64,000 nt of DNA from Clostridia bacterium. GTDB lineage: Bacteria > Bacillota > Clostridia > Christensenellales > CAG-138. The notes beneath the pieces were generated by a model, which ran no database searches, was not told the origin of the DNA, and saw only the letters and a list, made by a program, of their open reading frames with translations. The DNA is taken from positions 1-64,000 of the forward strand of contig JAFWMS010000028.1 in the NCBI GenBank assembly GCA_017545535.1, in the 5' to 3' direction. Numbering within the stretch: position 1 is the stretch's first letter; each line of letters starts with the position of its first letter. The position numbers were made by a program, and so were the translations under genes. Shown piece by piece: positions 1 through 8,187 of this stretch.

Positions 1-82
1 AGTTACTCTCACCGCCGTCCCTGTCCTCGTCGCCCACGGAAAGGCGGGAGTAAAGGGCTGTAATTTTACTATAATCAGTCAT
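1..82 (-). CDS. Large serine recombinase, N-terminal fragment running off the window
   Basis: Reading leftward from the ATG at 82-80, 27 codons are visible before the window edge, beginning MTDYSKITALYSRLSVGDED. The YSRLS segment is the catalytic-serine motif found at the extreme N-terminus of large serine recombinases of Firmicute mobile elements; that family cuts and rejoins DNA at attachment sites through a serine-DNA intermediate. A perfect AGGAGG lies at 91-96, which fixes the start. The gene begins about 55 bases from the point where the virD4 reading frame breaks, the usual position for the recombinase of an element inserted into that gene. The rest of the protein is outside the window, so its subfamily cannot be told. 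Confidence 0.8.
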   Translation of the reverse strand, partial: MTDYSKITALYSRLSVGDEDRDGGESN

Positions 83-138
83 GTGCATAACCTCCTGTGC
101 GTCCATATAGGCTTCCTTTACACTTAAAATTATGCACT
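1..138. mobile_element. End of a serine-recombinase element inserted in virD4
   Basis: The virD4 reading frame is intact up to the Trp codon at 139-141, then runs into foreign sequence and a stop at 130-132. Within 60 bases a serine-recombinase gene begins, reading away from the break. This is the geometry of one end of an integrated element with its recombinase next to the attachment site. The other end is beyond the left edge, so the boundary (about 133-139) is set only by loss of VirD4 homology. Confidence 0.6.
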
Positions 139-438
139 CCAGCGGGCGGAGCCGTACTCTTCATTGCGCCGATACTTTTTGGCATTCCGGCTTTTCTCAT
201 AGGCCAGCAGCCGCAGAACACAGCCGATCACCAGACCGATCAGGAGATCCGAAGGATGAAAGCTGGGAAGCACAGACTGAAAAGCGGCGGTAAAGCCGTC
301 CATCAGGTGGAGGAATTTCTGAGAAGCGTCAGCGCCCTCGGCTAAGCGCCAGGCTTCTCCCAGCTTGGTCGCGTAAAGGCCGATCAGGATATACGGAAGA
401 TTCAGGATCAGCTGCTTTTTCAGCTTATCGCCGTTCAT
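130..438 (-). pseudogene. VirD4-like conjugation coupling protein, first ~100 residues only
   Basis: The 102 visible residues start MNGDKLKKQLILNLPYIL, have two hydrophobic stretches (about residues 8-24 and 63-78) and end EEYGSARW followed by two foreign residues and a stop. This matches the N-terminal membrane part of the VirD4/TraG coupling ATPases of Firmicute conjugative elements, which normally run to about 600 residues with Walker motifs further on. All ATPase motifs are missing here. The frame is lost exactly where the serine-recombinase element begins. The start overlaps the end of the PcfB gene by 4 bases, the normal arrangement in these elements. The rest of the gene may survive beyond the left edge. 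Confidence 0.8.
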
Positions 439-923
439 CGCTGCATCCCCTTATCTCGGACACGGTCCTTTTTGCGGCCCGGCAGCATCTCTTTGAGCGG
501 ATCCACGACCTGCTCGATGGGCGGATGCGTCCGTTTGTGCTTCTTCATATAGCTGGCGGCATAGGCCGACATGGCCTGATCAATGGCACTCCGGTCACGG
601 GCTTTGAAGAACAGCATATAGCGCTGCTTGCCCTCTGGGGACACGCCCTTTTTGATGGCATAGTCCACGCCGTACTGCTTGGCAATGTGGTCGAAGGTTC
701 TGACCTCTGCCTTGTCAGCCAGTTCTGTCTTTTCGACGCCCTGGTTCTGGGAAATCAGCTCCTTGACCGTCTGCTTGCCCTGTGGCTTCACATCATGGTG
801 TTCCTTCAGCTTTCCCTTGGAATACCGCAGGAATTTCATGAACGCCGTCGCCAGTGTACGGGCCGTCAGCTTGCTGGTATTGATGATCAGGGTAACCGAT
901 TTGTTTTCGATCTCTTCCTGCAT
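435..923 (-). CDS. PcfB family (DUF3801) conjugation protein
   Basis: This 162-residue protein begins MQEEIENKSVTLIINTSKLT and has the mixed helical, lysine-rich make-up of the PcfB/DUF3801 family, small cytosolic proteins encoded just before the VirD4 coupling protein in Firmicute integrative conjugative elements; PcfB of pCF10 is part of the relaxosome/coupling apparatus. The full frame appears intact. Its stop overlaps the virD4 start by 4 bases, suggesting translational coupling, and the Cna-B surface-protein gene lies upstream. Since virD4 is broken and the neighbouring transfer genes are absent, it is probably no longer useful for transfer. Confidence 0.82.
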   Translation of the reverse strand: MQEEIENKSVTLIINTSKLTARTLATAFMKFLRYSKGKLKEHHDVKPQGKQTVKELISQNQGVEKTELADKAEVRTFDHIAKQYGVDYAIKKGVSPEGKQRYMLFFKARDRSAIDQAMSAYAASYMKKHKRTHPPIEQVVDPLKEMLPGRKKDRVRDKGMQR

Positions 924-1024
924 GGGAATCTCCCTTCTCTGTCAGAATGGAAAAGGAGATGCCAGGGAGGCACCTCCAATCGGTGAAGGAAATACAGACG
1001 CTTCATGCAAGCATCTCTCCTTGC

Positions 1025-2488
1025 TTATTTCGTTTTGCGCCGCCTGCGGATCAGACCCACTGTGCCGCTGATCGCCATCAGGCCAAGGCCCGCCCACATG
1101 ACACCGGTGACCGCGATGTGCACGCCGGTCTGGATGGTGGTGTAGTTGACGAACTGCTTCAGCTTTTCAGGCACCGTATAGTATTCATCCAGCTTCAGCT
1201 TGATGACTTCGCCCGAAACGCTGTAGCCCTCCAGGGTTTCAATCTCCCGGATGAGATAGGTGCCGGGCTTCAGATCTTTGATCTGCACCATACCGTCCTT
1301 ACCGGATTCATAGGTACCCAGATCCTTGCCGTTTTCATCCTCAAGCCGGAACTTCACGCCCGCCAGAGGATTGCCGGAGCTGTCGGTTTTCCTGAACTCA
1401 TAGTGGTTCGGGATATTGACGCACAGGATGGGCTTGGGCTCCTTCCAGCCGTCGTGCACCTGGAATCGGATATCCTCCATTTTCGAGTAGCCTTCCGGAG
1501 CAGCGCTCTCCCGGATGATCCATTCGCCGTAATCGAAATTGCGGAAGATGACCACGCCGTCCTTGTCGCTGACCGCGGTTTCCACCTTTTCCATGGTGGC
1601 TGCGTTGTAGAGGGAGAACTCTACGCCGGGAATGGGCTTGCCGGAGGTGTCCGCCTTGATGCACATGATCTTCTTTTCAGGGTCGATCACAGTCGCGGCG
1701 GGCTTGTCCGTGTTGGTGTAGCCCTCGTCAATGGTGACGGAGATCACATCACGGCTGACCAGATAACCTTCCGGAGCGGACAGTTCGCGAATGGTATATT
1801 TCCCATAATCCGCGCCAACGAACCTCGCCATGCCTTCGATATCGGAGACGGCGGTCATGATGAGCTTACCGCTCTCGTCGTACAGTCCAAACTCAGCGCC
1901 CTGCAGCGCGGTGTTGTTCTGATCTACCTTCTGGATCAGGATCACGGACTGACAGTTTTCCAGCGTGGCAATCGGTTCCTTGGGATTGACGAATGTACCG
2001 TCAATCTTGATGGGCACCTTTGTGAAGTTCTTCAGATAGCCGGTCAGGGTTTTCGTTTCCTGAATGGTGTATGTGCCATACGGGATCTTTTCAAAGGTCA
2101 CAAGGCCCTTTTCATCCGATACCGCCGAAGCCTGCTGCGTGCCGTCCTCACGGAAGAGGCCGAACTCTACGCCGGCAAGGGGCTTATGGTATTCATCCAC
2201 CTTCAGGAGGCTGAAGCGTGTGTAGTCATCCGCCACGGTCGCTTTGCCCTCAATCTGACCCTCGGAATTGATCTCAAAGGCCAGCTCGGTCACGCACAGC
2301 TCATAGCCCTCCGGAGCCAGCACCTCGCGGTAGGTATACTTGCCAGGAACCGCCGGGAAGGCAGGCAGATAGCCGTCATCTCCGGTGTAATCCTTCAGCA
2401 CGGTCTGACCGTCCGCGCTCTTTACCTCGATCAGGGTGTGCGGCAGATAATCCGAGCCGGTCAGATCCGTCTTGGACACGCGCACATC
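1025..2488 (-). pseudogene. Cna-B (SpaA-type) repeat surface protein, N-terminus missing
   Basis: About 487 residues remain. They contain five Cna-B-type beta-sandwich units, each with an opening like KVDEYHKPLAGVEFGLF and a close like YTIRE...APEGY; such domains usually form internal Lys-Asn isopeptide bonds. The C-terminus has a sortase-like stretch (NYTTIQTG), one hydrophobic helix and the tail RRRRKTK, so the protein was anchored in the membrane or wall. Proteins like this sit next to pcfB and virD4 in Firmicute conjugative elements and probably act as adhesins in mating. The homologous frame starts abruptly at VRVSKTDL (about 2488); the codons open upstream of that are antisense to the GIY-YIG gene, so signal peptide and N-terminal domains are lost. 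Confidence 0.85.
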
Positions 2489-2503
2489 ATTGTGAATGGC
2501 AGC

Positions 2504-3469
2504 TATTGGATGGAAGTTGTGATTCTGATCACATTGGATGGCTCGCTGGATAAGGCAAAGATCAAATACCTCGAGAATCGTTTCCATCATATCGTTGTAG
2601 AGACAAGTCGCTATATCGTCAAAAACGGCAACACTCCTCCACAGTCGCCGGTCCAAAAGAAGATTCAGGATATGCTGGAAGAGTTTATTCTGAACACTCA
2701 ACTGATCATGCCTGCACTTGGCCATAAGGTGTTTGAACCCCAACCATCAGAAAACAATGATGATTCCACTGAAAACAATCTCTTTATTTTCCGCGATAAA
2801 GGCAAGAACATCGTGGCTACTGGAAAAGTTGCAGATGATGGTTTCTGGGTGCTTAAAGGTAGCCAAATCAACCCCAAAATCGCGCCTTCGCTGCCTGCAG
2901 GCGTCAAAAAATCGCGACAACTGTTTGCTACTCAGATTGATCAGGAAAACATACTTCAGGTAGATGTTTCTTTCGGCAGTCCATCCTATGCCGCTTCTTT
3001 TGTCATCGGAAGGAATTCCAATGGACTGACTGAGTGGAAGAACAAGGAAGGTGTTTCTCTGAAGGAAATGAATGAAGGCACAAGCGCAGGAAAGAAGAAA
3101 CCTCCGAATACGAGAGGAACCTATTCCAAGCCGACTTCTTCATTTGAGCCCGTAGTTCAACCGGCCAATTTGCTGTACCTTGCTTCAAAAAAAGTGACAG
3201 CCACTGCCTATATCTCCGGTGATCAAATTGTGGTGGTAAAAGGTTCTCAAATCAGCCCCGTTGAAAGAAAAACATGCCGTCCATGGGTTAGAAACATGCG
3301 TGATGCTCTGGTTAAAGAGGGTAAGGTCGTCAATTATGTGTTTACTGTCGATACGCCGTTTTCTAGCCCCTCTGCTGCCGCAGCTGCAATTCTTGGCGGT
3401 GAGTCCAACGGGCAAACTCTTTGGCGCAACGAAAACGGAAAAACGTTGAAGGAATTGAGCACAAAATAG
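2504..3469 (+). pseudogene. GIY-YIG/DUF4357 protein, catalytic N-terminus missing
   Basis: The frame from 2504 gives about 321 residues: first a segment like the tail of GIY-YIG nuclease-family proteins (LDKAKIKYLENRF, a glycine/asparagine turn, then a helix ending in IMPALG), followed by two DUF4357-like repeats. The repeats share FSSPSAAAAAILGGESNG / FGSPSYAASFVIGRNSNG and a closing W-N-x-G-x-x-LKEL. The GIY-YIG catalytic core that should precede this is absent, and the frame upstream lies in the Cna-B gene. The only early ATG (2510) has no ribosome site. It is read as a remnant cut at about 2490-2504. Confidence 0.7.
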
Positions 3470-3611
3470 CTTTTACGAGAATTCAGAGGAACTAAAAGAG
3501 CTGTTTATTAATCTTAGCCCTTATTACCGGGCAAAGATGAACTTGGCCGACGATCAGACACAGAGTGTTTAAACTCGCACTGTAAAAAAACGAGGGTAAT
3601 CGGAGGTTAAT

Positions 3612-4319
3612 ATGAAATCTGAATGTGAAGGCATTTCCCAAGCGATAGACCTTGGAAACCTTGGGGTCATTGCGCCTCATAAAGTAAAGTATTATAACCG
3701 TTACAATATTGATTGGTTGATCGATATCGTAAAAACGGGAACACAACTGAAATACATTACCTTCTGGCACGAAGGAAAAGAGTATCCAAATTATTACTTC
3801 TCACAATGGTATCAGGGGAAGCCGTTTTCTGTAAATGGACGGTCATATCTATCGGCGGAGCAGTATATGATGTCTGAAAAGGCTCTCCTGTTCAAGGATC
3901 TGTATCATTACGGCTTGATCATGGAGGAGCCTTCTCCGAAGAAATGCAAAGACCTTGGCCGTTTGGTATCAGGATTTGAATCCACAACCTGGGATAATGC
4001 GTTGAGAGAAATCATTTTCCACGGGAATCTTGGAAAATTCCAGAGTGATATTGTGCTCGTGAATGCGCTTCTGGAAACGGAGAACGCTGTTCTAATTGAA
4101 GCCAGTCCTTACGATGGAATCTATGGTGCAGGGTTGACTGAAAGCGATTTGTTGAACTCTGATGGCTCGCTTAAAGTGCAGCCAGAGAACTGGAAGAATC
4201 CGAAGAATGGCACTCAGGCAACCAATCATCTTGGTTTTGTGCTGATGGGAATTCGCGACTTGTTCCGGCAGCTGATGGGCCACTCCTGGCGTCCTGGAGA
4301 AGAGAACAAATCCTTCTAA
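3612..4319 (+). CDS. NADAR family protein (YbiA-like)
   Basis: The 235-residue product has the NADAR fold signature: FSQWYQGKPFSVNGRSYLSA (about residues 65-84), the EQYMM...KALLF segment, and a C-terminal block with YDGIYGAGL and NHLGFVLMGIRDL. NADAR proteins hydrolyse N-glycosidic bonds of riboflavin intermediates or act on ADP-ribose and NAD-derived modifications, and several occur with ADP-ribosylating toxins or phage defence. The start follows a GGAGG at 3602-3606. The gene lies in the decayed mobile-element zone, with a strong terminator about 300 bases downstream. No partner toxin is recognisable next to it. Its exact substrate cannot be read from the sequence. Confidence 0.8.
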   Translation: MKSECEGISQAIDLGNLGVIAPHKVKYYNRYNIDWLIDIVKTGTQLKYITFWHEGKEYPNYYFSQWYQGKPFSVNGRSYLSAEQYMMSEKALLFKDLYHYGLIMEEPSPKKCKDLGRLVSGFESTTWDNALREIIFHGNLGKFQSDIVLVNALLETENAVLIEASPYDGIYGAGLTESDLLNSDGSLKVQPENWKNPKNGTQATNHLGFVLMGIRDLFRQLMGHSWRPGEENKSF

Positions 4320-4622
4320 CATCCTCCTTGCTAAGTATTCCGGTAGGCATTAGCAGAGCCAATAAACCTCATTAATCTTGCTAATCAACTACCTTCCACA
4401 TTTAGCAGACAATTGTCCTCACAGAGATCAAAAGCATCTTGATGTTCGTCTGGTTTTTCTTTACCGAGCTCTCAAAACACTAGGGCTTACGAGCGCTTTT
4501 TTCAGATTCAGGAAAGATGCCGTTCGCGTCGTCCGCCAAAATTAGCACGATCGTCCGAAAAAATTAGACGCTGAAGCAAGGGCTTCCATGAAGGTTGATT
4601 AGAAATCGGGCTTAAAAATTAG
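4320..4622. other. Gap between NADAR gene and terminator; no gene seen
   Basis: No reading frame of convincing length or composition is present. The stretch is AT-richer than the flanking chromosome and contains several copies of short ATTAG/ATTAGAAATC-like words, probably element debris. Confidence 0.4.
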
Positions 4623-4664
4623 AAATCTGCTAACAGGGGGCATCTTCTGTTAGCAGATTTTTAT
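4623..4664 (+). terminator. Strong rho-independent terminator
   Basis: The arms AAATCTGCTAACAG (4623-4636) and CTGTTAGCAGATTT (4647-4660) form a 14-bp perfect stem with a 10-base loop, and the descending arm runs into five T in all. It is the first terminator downstream of the NADAR gene. The A-run on the other side makes it potentially bidirectional. Confidence 0.75.
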
Positions 4665-4687
4665 GCATTCCGTAGTGTCCCGTAAAA

Positions 4688-4747
4688 GAAAAATCCTACC
4701 AGCTTCACAGTTGCCTTTTTGAGGGCAAGTCTGTCGAATCTGGTAGG
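4688..4747 (-). terminator. Terminator of the tRNA-Arg gene
   Basis: On the minus strand, CCTACCAG (4747-4740) pairs with CTGGTAGG (4702-4695), with a nested TTGCC/GGCAA stem inside, followed by ATTTTTCTTTT. It begins 5 bases after the encoded CCA of the tRNA. Confidence 0.7.
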
Positions 4748-4752
4748 CAAAA

Positions 4753-4829
4753 TGGCGATCCCGGCGCGATTCGAACGCGCGACGTTCCGCTTAGGAGGCG
4801 GACCCTCTATCCTGCTGAGGTACGGGACC
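4753..4829 (-). tRNA. tRNA-Arg, anticodon CCT
   Basis: A 77-base cloverleaf can be drawn in full. The 7-bp acceptor pairs GGTCCCG with CGGGATC (one G-T pair). The D stem is CCTC/GAGG. The anticodon stem TCCGC/GCGGA encloses the loop CTCCTAA, giving anticodon CCT (reads AGG). The T stem is GCGCG/CGCGC with loop TTCGAAT, and CCA is encoded at 4755-4753. Compared with the broken copy at 5082-5121 it differs in the acceptor and D stems, with changes that keep pairing in the D stem (CCTC/GAGG instead of GCTC/GAGC). It may have come in with the mobile element. Confidence 0.92.
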
Positions 4830-5081
4830 ATGCTCTCGAAAGTCCTTATTTTCCAAGGCTTCCGAGAATTCGGTGACTGTTCACCGTGGAGGTTGGAGTG
4901 CCTTTTTCTAATCAGGAAAGGTCGATTTCTAATCAGCTTTTCTAACTTTGGCGGTAGGACATTTTCCCACATGCTGATTTCGACCTTGCTTGGTAAGGGC
5001 GTCGGAGCAACTGGGAAACCGGGTCACTTCCGAACGCTGTTCCCGTTTTCAGTTTCCGGAAAGACGGTAGTCGGCCTACTT
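4830..5081. other. Segment between the two tRNA-Arg copies; no gene seen
   Basis: There is no convincing gene. The words CTAATCAG and TTTCTAATCAG recur around 4905-4940, echoing ATTAGAAATC words left of the tRNA. The segment is bounded by matching tRNA 5' halves and is best read as a remnant of an integrated element. Confidence 0.4.
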
Positions 5082-5121
5082 CTTAGGAGGCGGACGCTCT
5101 ATCCTGCTGAGCTACGGAGAG
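5082..5121 (-). pseudogene. 5' half of a second tRNA-Arg(CCT), broken in the anticodon stem
   Basis: From 5121 leftward a normal tRNA start is seen: a 7-base acceptor strand, TA, a GCTC/GAGC D arm, then TCCGC and the loop CTCCTAA. After CTCCTAAG the sequence no longer supplies the GCGGA strand, T arm or 3' acceptor. The preserved stretch nearly repeats 4790-4829. This is what is left when an integrative element recombines within the anticodon region of a tRNA gene, so 5082-5095 is a likely attachment core. Confidence 0.75.
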
Positions 5122-5212
5122 GGATGCGGTCGGGGGGTGACCGCGGGAAGTATTATACCAGATTTCGGCGGATTGTCAACGCGCACCGCAGACCCGCCTG
5201 AGGGTCTGATCG

Positions 5213-6577
5213 TCAGAGGAGCTTGCGGGTCTGGGCGTAGACGTTGCCGCTTCCCACGGTGATGACCAGATCGCCTGGGGTCGCGTTCTCGTCCAGCCAG
5301 GCGCGGATCTCCTCGAAGGTGGCAAGATACAGGGCGTTGCCCGTGGCGGCGTTGATGCCCTTCACCATATCCCGGGCGTGGACGATGCCGGTGTCCACCT
5401 CCCGGCCGGGATAGATGTCGGGAACCAGGACCTTGTCGGCGCGGCCAAAGCAGGTCACGTCCTCACAGAACAGGGTCCGAGCCCGGGTATAGCTGTTGCA
5501 CTGGAAGACGCAGTAGAGGGCTTTGTGGGGCACCCGGGAAGCGGCCTCCAACGTGGCGGCGATCTCATTGGGATGATGGCCGTAGTCGTGGAAGACGCGG
5601 ACGCCGTTGCGCTCCCCCATGAATTCGAACCGGCGCTTGGTGTTCTGGAAACGATCCAGGGCCCGGGCCATGCTTTCGAAGTCGGTGCCGAAGACGCTGG
5701 CCACCGCGCAGGCGCCCAGGGCGTTGATGATGTTGTGGGTGCCGGGCACATGGAGGGTGATCCGGCCCAGGGTCCTTCCTTCATGGACCAGATCGAAGGC
5801 GGCGCAACCCCATTCGTCGAAGGCGACGTCGTCCGCATGCCAGTCCCCTTCCGAAAGGCCATAGGTCACGGGCGTCCGATCCAAAAGAGGCAGCAGCCGC
5901 TGGACCTTCTCATCGTCCCGGCAGACGATGATCTGCCCCTCGGGGGGCACCAGGGCACAGAACTGGGCGAAGGTGTCGATGATCTCCTGCTGATCCCGAT
6001 AGCAATCTAGATGATCGTTGTCGATGTTGTTGACCAGGGCCACCGTGGGTACCAGGGTGAGAAAGCTCTTTACATATTCGCAGGCTTCGGTGATGAACAG
6101 ATCCCCGTCCCCCACCTTCACGCCGCCGCCCAGCAGGTCCACAAACCCGCCCACGTGGACCGTGGCGTCCAGCTTCGCTTCCTCGTTGATATAGGCCAGC
6201 ATGGAGGTGATGGTGGTTTTGCCGTGGCAGCCGGAGATGGCCGCCACATGGGGATACCGGGCGGAAATCTGCCCCAAGGCTACGCTCCGCTCCATCTCGG
6301 GGATGCCGTGGGCCCGGGCGTAGGCCCGCTCCGGGTTGTCGGGCTTGATGGCGGCGGAATAGACGACCAGCTCCGCCCCCTCCACCTGCTCCCCCTTTTG
6401 GGGCACTGACACGGGGATGCCCAACTCCTCCAGGCGATCGGTGAACTGGGAATGCTCCCGGTCCGAGCCGGTGACCTCATGGCCCTGCTTTTTCAAAATC
6501 AGCGCGATGCCGCTCATGCTGCAGCCGCCCACCCCGATGAGGTGGATGCGCTTCACGTCGTCCAAACCCACTGCCAT
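5213..6577 (-). CDS. murC: UDP-N-acetylmuramate--L-alanine ligase
   Basis: MurC adds L-alanine to UDP-MurNAc, the first amino acid of the peptidoglycan stem peptide, in the cytosol using ATP. The 454-residue protein has the N-terminal Rossmann motif IHLIGVGGCSMSGIA (residues 11-25), the ATP loop GCHGKTT (116-122), the central NIDNDHLDCY segment, and the C-terminal domain with HDYGHHPNEI, all typical of Mur ligases and of normal length. The start has a GGAGG ribosome site and the gene has its own promoter at 6608-6636, although the GNAT gene upstream ends just before it and reads the same way. Confidence 0.95.
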   Translation of the reverse strand: MAVGLDDVKRIHLIGVGGCSMSGIALILKKQGHEVTGSDREHSQFTDRLEELGIPVSVPQKGEQVEGAELVVYSAAIKPDNPERAYARAHGIPEMERSVALGQISARYPHVAAISGCHGKTTITSMLAYINEEAKLDATVHVGGFVDLLGGGVKVGDGDLFITEACEYVKSFLTLVPTVALVNNIDNDHLDCYRDQQEIIDTFAQFCALVPPEGQIIVCRDDEKVQRLLPLLDRTPVTYGLSEGDWHADDVAFDEWGCAAFDLVHEGRTLGRITLHVPGTHNIINALGACAVASVFGTDFESMARALDRFQNTKRRFEFMGERNGVRVFHDYGHHPNEIAATLEAASRVPHKALYCVFQCNSYTRARTLFCEDVTCFGRADKVLVPDIYPGREVDTGIVHARDMVKGINAATGNALYLATFEEIRAWLDENATPGDLVITVGSGNVYAQTRKLL

Positions 6578-6607
6578 CTTTCTATGCCTCCGACCAACTT
6601 TCTGTAT

Positions 6608-6636
6608 AGTATACGCTCTTACGACAGATTTAGCAA
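6608..6636 (-). promoter_or_regulatory. Sigma-A promoter of murC
   Basis: On the minus strand TTGCTA (6636-6631) and TATACT (6613-6608) are 17 bases apart, about 30 bases before the murC ATG. The -35 box lies right beside the stop codon of the GNAT gene. Confidence 0.7.
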
Positions 6637-6637
6637 C

Positions 6638-7840
6638 TTATTCGTCCGCCTTCGCCTGCTTCCGGGCCTTGAGCTCGTCAAGATTGTCCAGCCGGGTGAC
6701 CACCGGGGGCTCGCTTCCGTCCAGCATGCGAATGAAGCAGCGTCGGCGCTTGTGCTGCTCCGTGTCGAACAGCCGCCATTGGGACAGCACGTTTTGGTTC
6801 ATCTCCAGCTGGGGTCCCGTCTCGGCGTATTTAACACCGTTTTGTATGGCCTTCTTCAGCAGATCCTCCACGATGACCAGGTTGACGCCGGAACCTTTGA
6901 GATCCGGCCGAACGGCGATGAGGAACAGATCCAGCCGATCGTTCTTGCCCTTGAGGGCCCGCAGGGTGGGGATCCAGCCGAAGGGGAACAGCCGCCCCCG
7001 GGTCTTCTGATTGGCCCGCGACAAAGACGGGGCCCCCACGCCGAAGCCCACCAGCTCGTCCTTGTCGTTATAGACCAGGCAGGTGGTCTTGTTGTTCACC
7101 AGGGGCAAAAATTCGTGGGTGTATTTCTCGATCTGCCTGGGCGTCAGGGGCACCATGCCGAAGAGGACCTGATAGGCCTCGTTATACAGCTCGAACACGT
7201 CGTGGAGATACTTGGGCAGCTGCCCCTTTTCGGACAGGTCCCGGATCTCCAGATTCATATGGTTTTTCGTCCGCGCCACCAGCTGAGCAAGGCGCGGCGG
7301 CACCTCGCTGGGGATGTGGATGAGATACTCCACCCAGTCCACCTCCTTCACGAAGCCCAGTCGGGCCATGTGGTCGAGGTAGTAGGGGTGGTTGTAGTAC
7401 ACATAGAACTGGGAGAGCTGGTCGAAGCCCTCCACCAGCATGCCCTCCCGATCCATGTCGGAGAAGCCCTGGGGCCCGTGGATGGCCACACAGCCCAGCT
7501 CCCGGGCGTAGTCCGCCAAGGCCCCATAGAGGGCGTCCGTCACCTCCGGATCGTCGATAAAATCGAAGAAGGCGAAGCGGAGATAGTTCACGTTGTTCTT
7601 CTCGTTGGCCCGCTTGTTGAGGATACCGGCCACCCGACCCACGATCTTCCCGTCCCGATAGGCTAAAAAACACCTTGCCTCACAGTACTCGAAGGCCGGG
7701 TTCTTGTCGGGCATGAGATCGTTGATCTGGTCCCCCACCATGTCGGGGACGTAATAGGGATCGTTTTGATAGAGCTTGACCGGGAAGAGGACGAAATCCC
7801 GGATCTCTCGCCTGGTTTTCGCAGCCTTGATGGTGACCAT
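6638..7840 (-). CDS. GNAT-type N-acetyltransferase-like protein
   Basis: This roughly 400-residue cytosolic protein resembles the two-part GNAT-like proteins common in Clostridia. An N-terminal domain contains FLAYRDGKIVGRVAGILN, and a C-terminal acetyl-CoA-binding-like segment has LIAVRPDLKGSGV followed by a helix. The substrate is unknown. I chose the ATG at 7840, preceded by AAGGCGA, rather than a frame extension that overlaps the HIT gene. It follows the HIT gene by 8 bases as the last gene of the prmA operon. A role linked to its RNA- and ribosome-modifying neighbours is possible but unsupported by motif. Confidence 0.6.
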   Translation of the reverse strand: MVTIKAAKTRREIRDFVLFPVKLYQNDPYYVPDMVGDQINDLMPDKNPAFEYCEARCFLAYRDGKIVGRVAGILNKRANEKNNVNYLRFAFFDFIDDPEVTDALYGALADYARELGCVAIHGPQGFSDMDREGMLVEGFDQLSQFYVYYNHPYYLDHMARLGFVKEVDWVEYLIHIPSEVPPRLAQLVARTKNHMNLEIRDLSEKGQLPKYLHDVFELYNEAYQVLFGMVPLTPRQIEKYTHEFLPLVNNKTTCLVYNDKDELVGFGVGAPSLSRANQKTRGRLFPFGWIPTLRALKGKNDRLDLFLIAVRPDLKGSGVNLVIVEDLLKKAIQNGVKYAETGPQLEMNQNVLSQWRLFDTEQHKRRRCFIRMLDGSEPPVVTRLDNLDELKARKQAKADE

Positions 7841-7848
7841 GGCTCGCC

Positions 7849-8187
7849 TTAGTTGTCCCACTTGAGGGTCTTGCCGCCGATCAGGTGCAGATGGAGATGG
7901 TGGACGCTCTGGCCCGCGTTGTCCCCCACGTTGGTGATGAGCCGGTAGCCGGACTTCGCCACGCCTTCGCTCTCGGCGATCTTGCGGGCGCAGGCGAACA
8001 TATGGCACAGAAGGGCGTCGTCCTCCCGGGTCAACGCCTGGGCGCTCTCGATATGCTTCTTGGGGATGATGAGCACATGGACCGGGCCCTGGGGCGCGAT
8101 GTCCCGAAAGGCGTAGACCAGCTCGTCCTCATAGACCTTGGCGGAGGGGATTTCCCCGGCAGCGATTTTGCAGAATAAGCAACTCAT
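7849..8187 (-). CDS. HIT family (HinT-like) nucleotide hydrolase
   Basis: This 112-residue protein has the defining histidine triad HHLHLHLIGG at about residues 95-104, and starts CLFCKIAAGEIPSAKVYED, the standard HinT opening with a CxxC pair. HinT proteins are cytosolic hydrolases of AMP-N-linked compounds such as aminoacyl-adenylate side products. Length is normal. Its start overlaps the mtaB stop by 4 bases, so it is translated as part of the prmA-rsmE-mtaB operon. Confidence 0.92.
   Translation of the reverse strand: MSCLFCKIAAGEIPSAKVYEDELVYAFRDIAPQGPVHVLIIPKKHIESAQALTREDDALLCHMFACARKIAESEGVAKSGYRLITNVGDNAGQSVHHLHLHLIGGKTLKWDN

Noticed and set aside
947-2503. Plus-strand extension upstream of the GIY-YIG remnant
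   Set aside because: The frame stays open but is antisense to the Cna-B repeats, so it is not part of the nuclease-family protein.
2489-2743. Upstream extension of the Cna-B frame on the minus strand
   Set aside because: These codons are antisense to the GIY-YIG remnant and encode no signal peptide; the true N-terminus is missing.
3459-3572. Possible C-terminal peptide remnant just before the NADAR gene
   Set aside because: The frame has 37 sense codons and no start with a ribosome site, and I could not match it to a family. It may be debris of an upstream partner gene.
4440-4500. Possible attachment core around GGGCTTACGAGCGC
   Set aside because: No second copy is visible in the window and no recombinase gene is next to it.
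7841-8008. Longer start for the GNAT-like protein
   Set aside because: The extra codons lie within the HIT gene in another frame and have no ribosome site; the ATG at 7840 has one.
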